This document shows, piece by piece, positions 62,515 through 64,000 of a DNA stretch of 64,000 bases. Source of the stretch: Punica granatum (Eukaryota; Streptophyta; Magnoliopsida; Myrtales; Lythraceae); NCBI RefSeq assembly GCF_007655135.1, contig NC_045133.1, positions 3,658,001 through 3,722,000 on the forward strand, read 5' to 3'. A program made the position numbers and the translations under genes. How positions within the stretch are numbered: position 1 is the first letter of the stretch; each line of letters starts with the position of its first letter. A model generated the notes under the pieces. It saw only the letters and a list, made by a program, of their open reading frames with translations, had not been told where the DNA came from and did no database searches.

Positions 62515-62875
62515 CCGTTTACTTATATATTTGTAGATACATATATATTTTTCTGTATACACATATCTTTAATACTGTGTGAGCGCCACAAACCATGTAT
62601 TACCATAATAACTAACATAGACATATATACACACTTAATATGCATGTATCTACATAGTTAATATGTATATTGTGATAAGAATGTTAAATTAAATTAAATA
62701 AAGTCTCATAATGCACATATTTAATATGTATGTAGATACATATATGTTTTTATGTATACACATATCTTCAATACTGTGTGAGTGCTACAAACCAAGTGTT
62801 CTCATAATAACTAACATATATGTATATATATATTTTCATACATTGTGACACACACAAACCAGTGGACCAGGACGA
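62515..62875. repeat. AT-rich tandem duplication, about 199-bp offset
   Basis: GTATACACATATCTT.AATACTGTGTGAG and ACAAACCA..TATT/TGTT..CATAATAACTAACATA occur twice, at about 62555-62625 and 62754-62820, with the same neighbouring TAGATACATATAT motifs. Non-coding. Confidence 0.75.
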
Positions 62876-63062
62876 TCTCACTTCCACCAACAGGAGGTTG
62901 CCGAGGTTGGAAATCGATCCAACCTTCGTGGGGAGACTATGGAGTAGAACATAGCTCGACTGTGATTTCCATGGCTTTGGCTAGCTGCAGTTGTCCATGA
63001 CCATCCAGTTGAGGAGTTGCTCAAAGTTGAAGAGAGGATGGCAAGAGTCTTTTGTCCACTCA
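62876..63062. repeat. Repeat unit copy C, fragment
   Basis: CACTTCCACCAACAGGAGGTTGCC to GAAGAGAGGATGGCAAGAGTCTT matches the middle and end of unit B's coding-like part (about 61740-62035), with deletions. The related reading frame is broken by stops and shifts. It abuts copy A' directly. Confidence 0.7.
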
Positions 63063-63064
63063 TC

Positions 63065-64000
63065 GGACCAAATTCTCGATTTTGAAAATTCATGTAGTGA
63101 AGTGCTGACAATTGAAAAATTGGAGGACCAAAGTGTTAGTGAATTCTAAGCTAATTTGTCTCTAATTTTAGATAGATTAGGATGAAAATTTCCACATAAT
63201 CTCCATTCTAACGGTAAGTGTATATATATATATATACGTATATATATATATATCTGTGTGTGTGCACGCGCGTGCGTACGTGGGTGTGTGTATTTGAGAA
63301 GGAAATAGGACACAGAGCACATGCTTTCTAGGGATTCCCATTTCCATATATGTCGGGGCACAAATGATAACCTCCATCGTTTTGACACTCCAATTTTCGG
63401 ATATGTCTACTGCTAGCCCTGTATCGTTCTGCTAGGTCCAGCCCTTGTTCAGCTCTGTCAGCCAAGGACAGTGAGCCCCACGTAGGGAAGGATGAGTGAG
63501 TGGGGAAGAGCAAGCCGAGGGGGTCTCAAAGGAACTGGCGCTGCTGGTGTGGGTTCTGGAGAGTAGCCTAGGCCGTGGCTTCGGCGGCGTAGGCGACGAT
63601 GGCAGAGAGGGCGAGGGGAGATGACGGGTGGCTTTTGTGGGGTAAACAAAAAAGGGGAAGCGGAGGAAGGCCATGGCAGCAGTGCTGTGTTTCTTGCGAT
63701 GGAGAAGATGTATATGCACGGAAAATTGGTTTTTGCACTCGCCCCCAATCTGCTTCCCTCCACCTCCCCTGTCATTTTCTCTACTTTACTCTCCCACTCT
63801 CACCCCCTCCCATGCGCTCCCCTCTCTTTCTATTACGTCCCCCAAAGTAAATCAAACCCTAACAATAATGTAGCGCGCGCGAAATATGATAAAAAGGCAG
63901 TTACAACTGCATGAGGTTATGTGCTCTTTGTTCTTGTCTGTGTGTGTGAGACAAGAACTCCATTCTCCTCGTTCTCTCTTTCTTCTCACTGCTCTGAGGA
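63065..64000. repeat. Repeat unit copy A', running off the window
   Basis: Matches copy A from 58852 with about 90 percent identity by eye, beginning inside the right arm of the foldback MITE. It contains the GT-rich microsatellite (about 63259-63290), the minus-strand 80-codon frame (63432-63674), the GCGCGCGAAATATGATAAAAAGG block and the leader up to GCTCTGAGGA, where the window ends just before the expected ATG. Confidence 0.85.
63432..63674 (-). CDS. Open frame of 80 codons, second copy of the transit-peptide-like frame
   Basis: Starts MAFLRFPFFVYPTKATRH and ends ELNKGWT, the same length as 59187-59429, with scattered substitutions and no indel that breaks the frame. No family was recognised; see the copy A entry. 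Conservation of the open frame may simply reflect a recent duplication. Confidence 0.3.
   Translation of the reverse strand: MAFLRFPFFVYPTKATRHLPSPSLPSSPTPPKPRPRLLSRTHTSSASSFETPSACSSPLTHPSLRGAHCPWLTELNKGWT

Overview
The window is nuclear DNA of a flowering plant, most likely a eudicot. It holds intron-rich genes of plant-specific families (INDETERMINATE-domain zinc finger, BASIC PENTACYSTEINE, zinc-finger homeodomain, PPR-DYW, F-box/FBD) with GT-AG introns, separated by long AT-rich spacers full of small non-autonomous transposons. There are no operons and no bacterial, phage or CRISPR features. The species cannot be fixed from the sequence alone.

Layout. 1-14.7 kb: an IDD14/15/16-type C2H2 regulator (2925-5336, +) and a class I BPC GAGA-binding factor (13772-14668, +), with spacers holding two Tourist-like MITEs flanked by TTA. 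14.7-26.4 kb: mostly gene-poor, with one intronless ZF-HD gene (24057-24629, +) behind a (GA)n leader. 26.4-35.8 kb: two minus-strand genes, a four-exon calmodulin and a 20-exon dihydroxyacetone kinase; every exon was rebuilt in frame. 35.8-45.8 kb: a spacer with a long inverted repeat, an intronless 865-aa PPR-DYW gene whose 3' end is tandemly duplicated just after the stop, a non-LTR retrotransposon remnant, and a 686-bp hAT-like element with a perfect 8-bp target duplication. 45.8-50.6 kb: a FAM32A-like gene and an eight-exon NAA40 (NatD) histone N-terminal acetyltransferase gene. 50.6-57.5 kb: a decayed inositol polyphosphate 5-phosphatase tail and a frameshifted F-box/FBD gene.

57.5-64 kb is the most unusual part. 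A gene-like repeat unit occurs in at least four partial copies. Between two copies lies a broken duplicate of the NAA40 3' half joined to a duplicate of the sequence downstream of FAM32A. The order is permuted relative to the parents (NAA40 piece first, FAM32A piece second), as expected from a tandem-duplication junction, a circular intermediate or transposon capture. One unit also carries a 230-bp MITE with a 9-bp target duplication, and a sister unit preserves the empty site.

Working connections. Three genes encode transcription regulators (IDD, BPC, ZF-HD). Several genes, including the BPC gene itself, carry (GA)n/(CT)n tracts near their 5' ends, the sequence class that BPC proteins bind, so local auto- or cross-regulation is a testable idea. 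NAA40 and FAM32A are housekeeping nuclear functions, the PPR protein is predicted to act in an organelle, and DAK is metabolic. No wholly new multi-gene system could be supported; the mosaic duplication and the in-frame DAK intron are the best leads.
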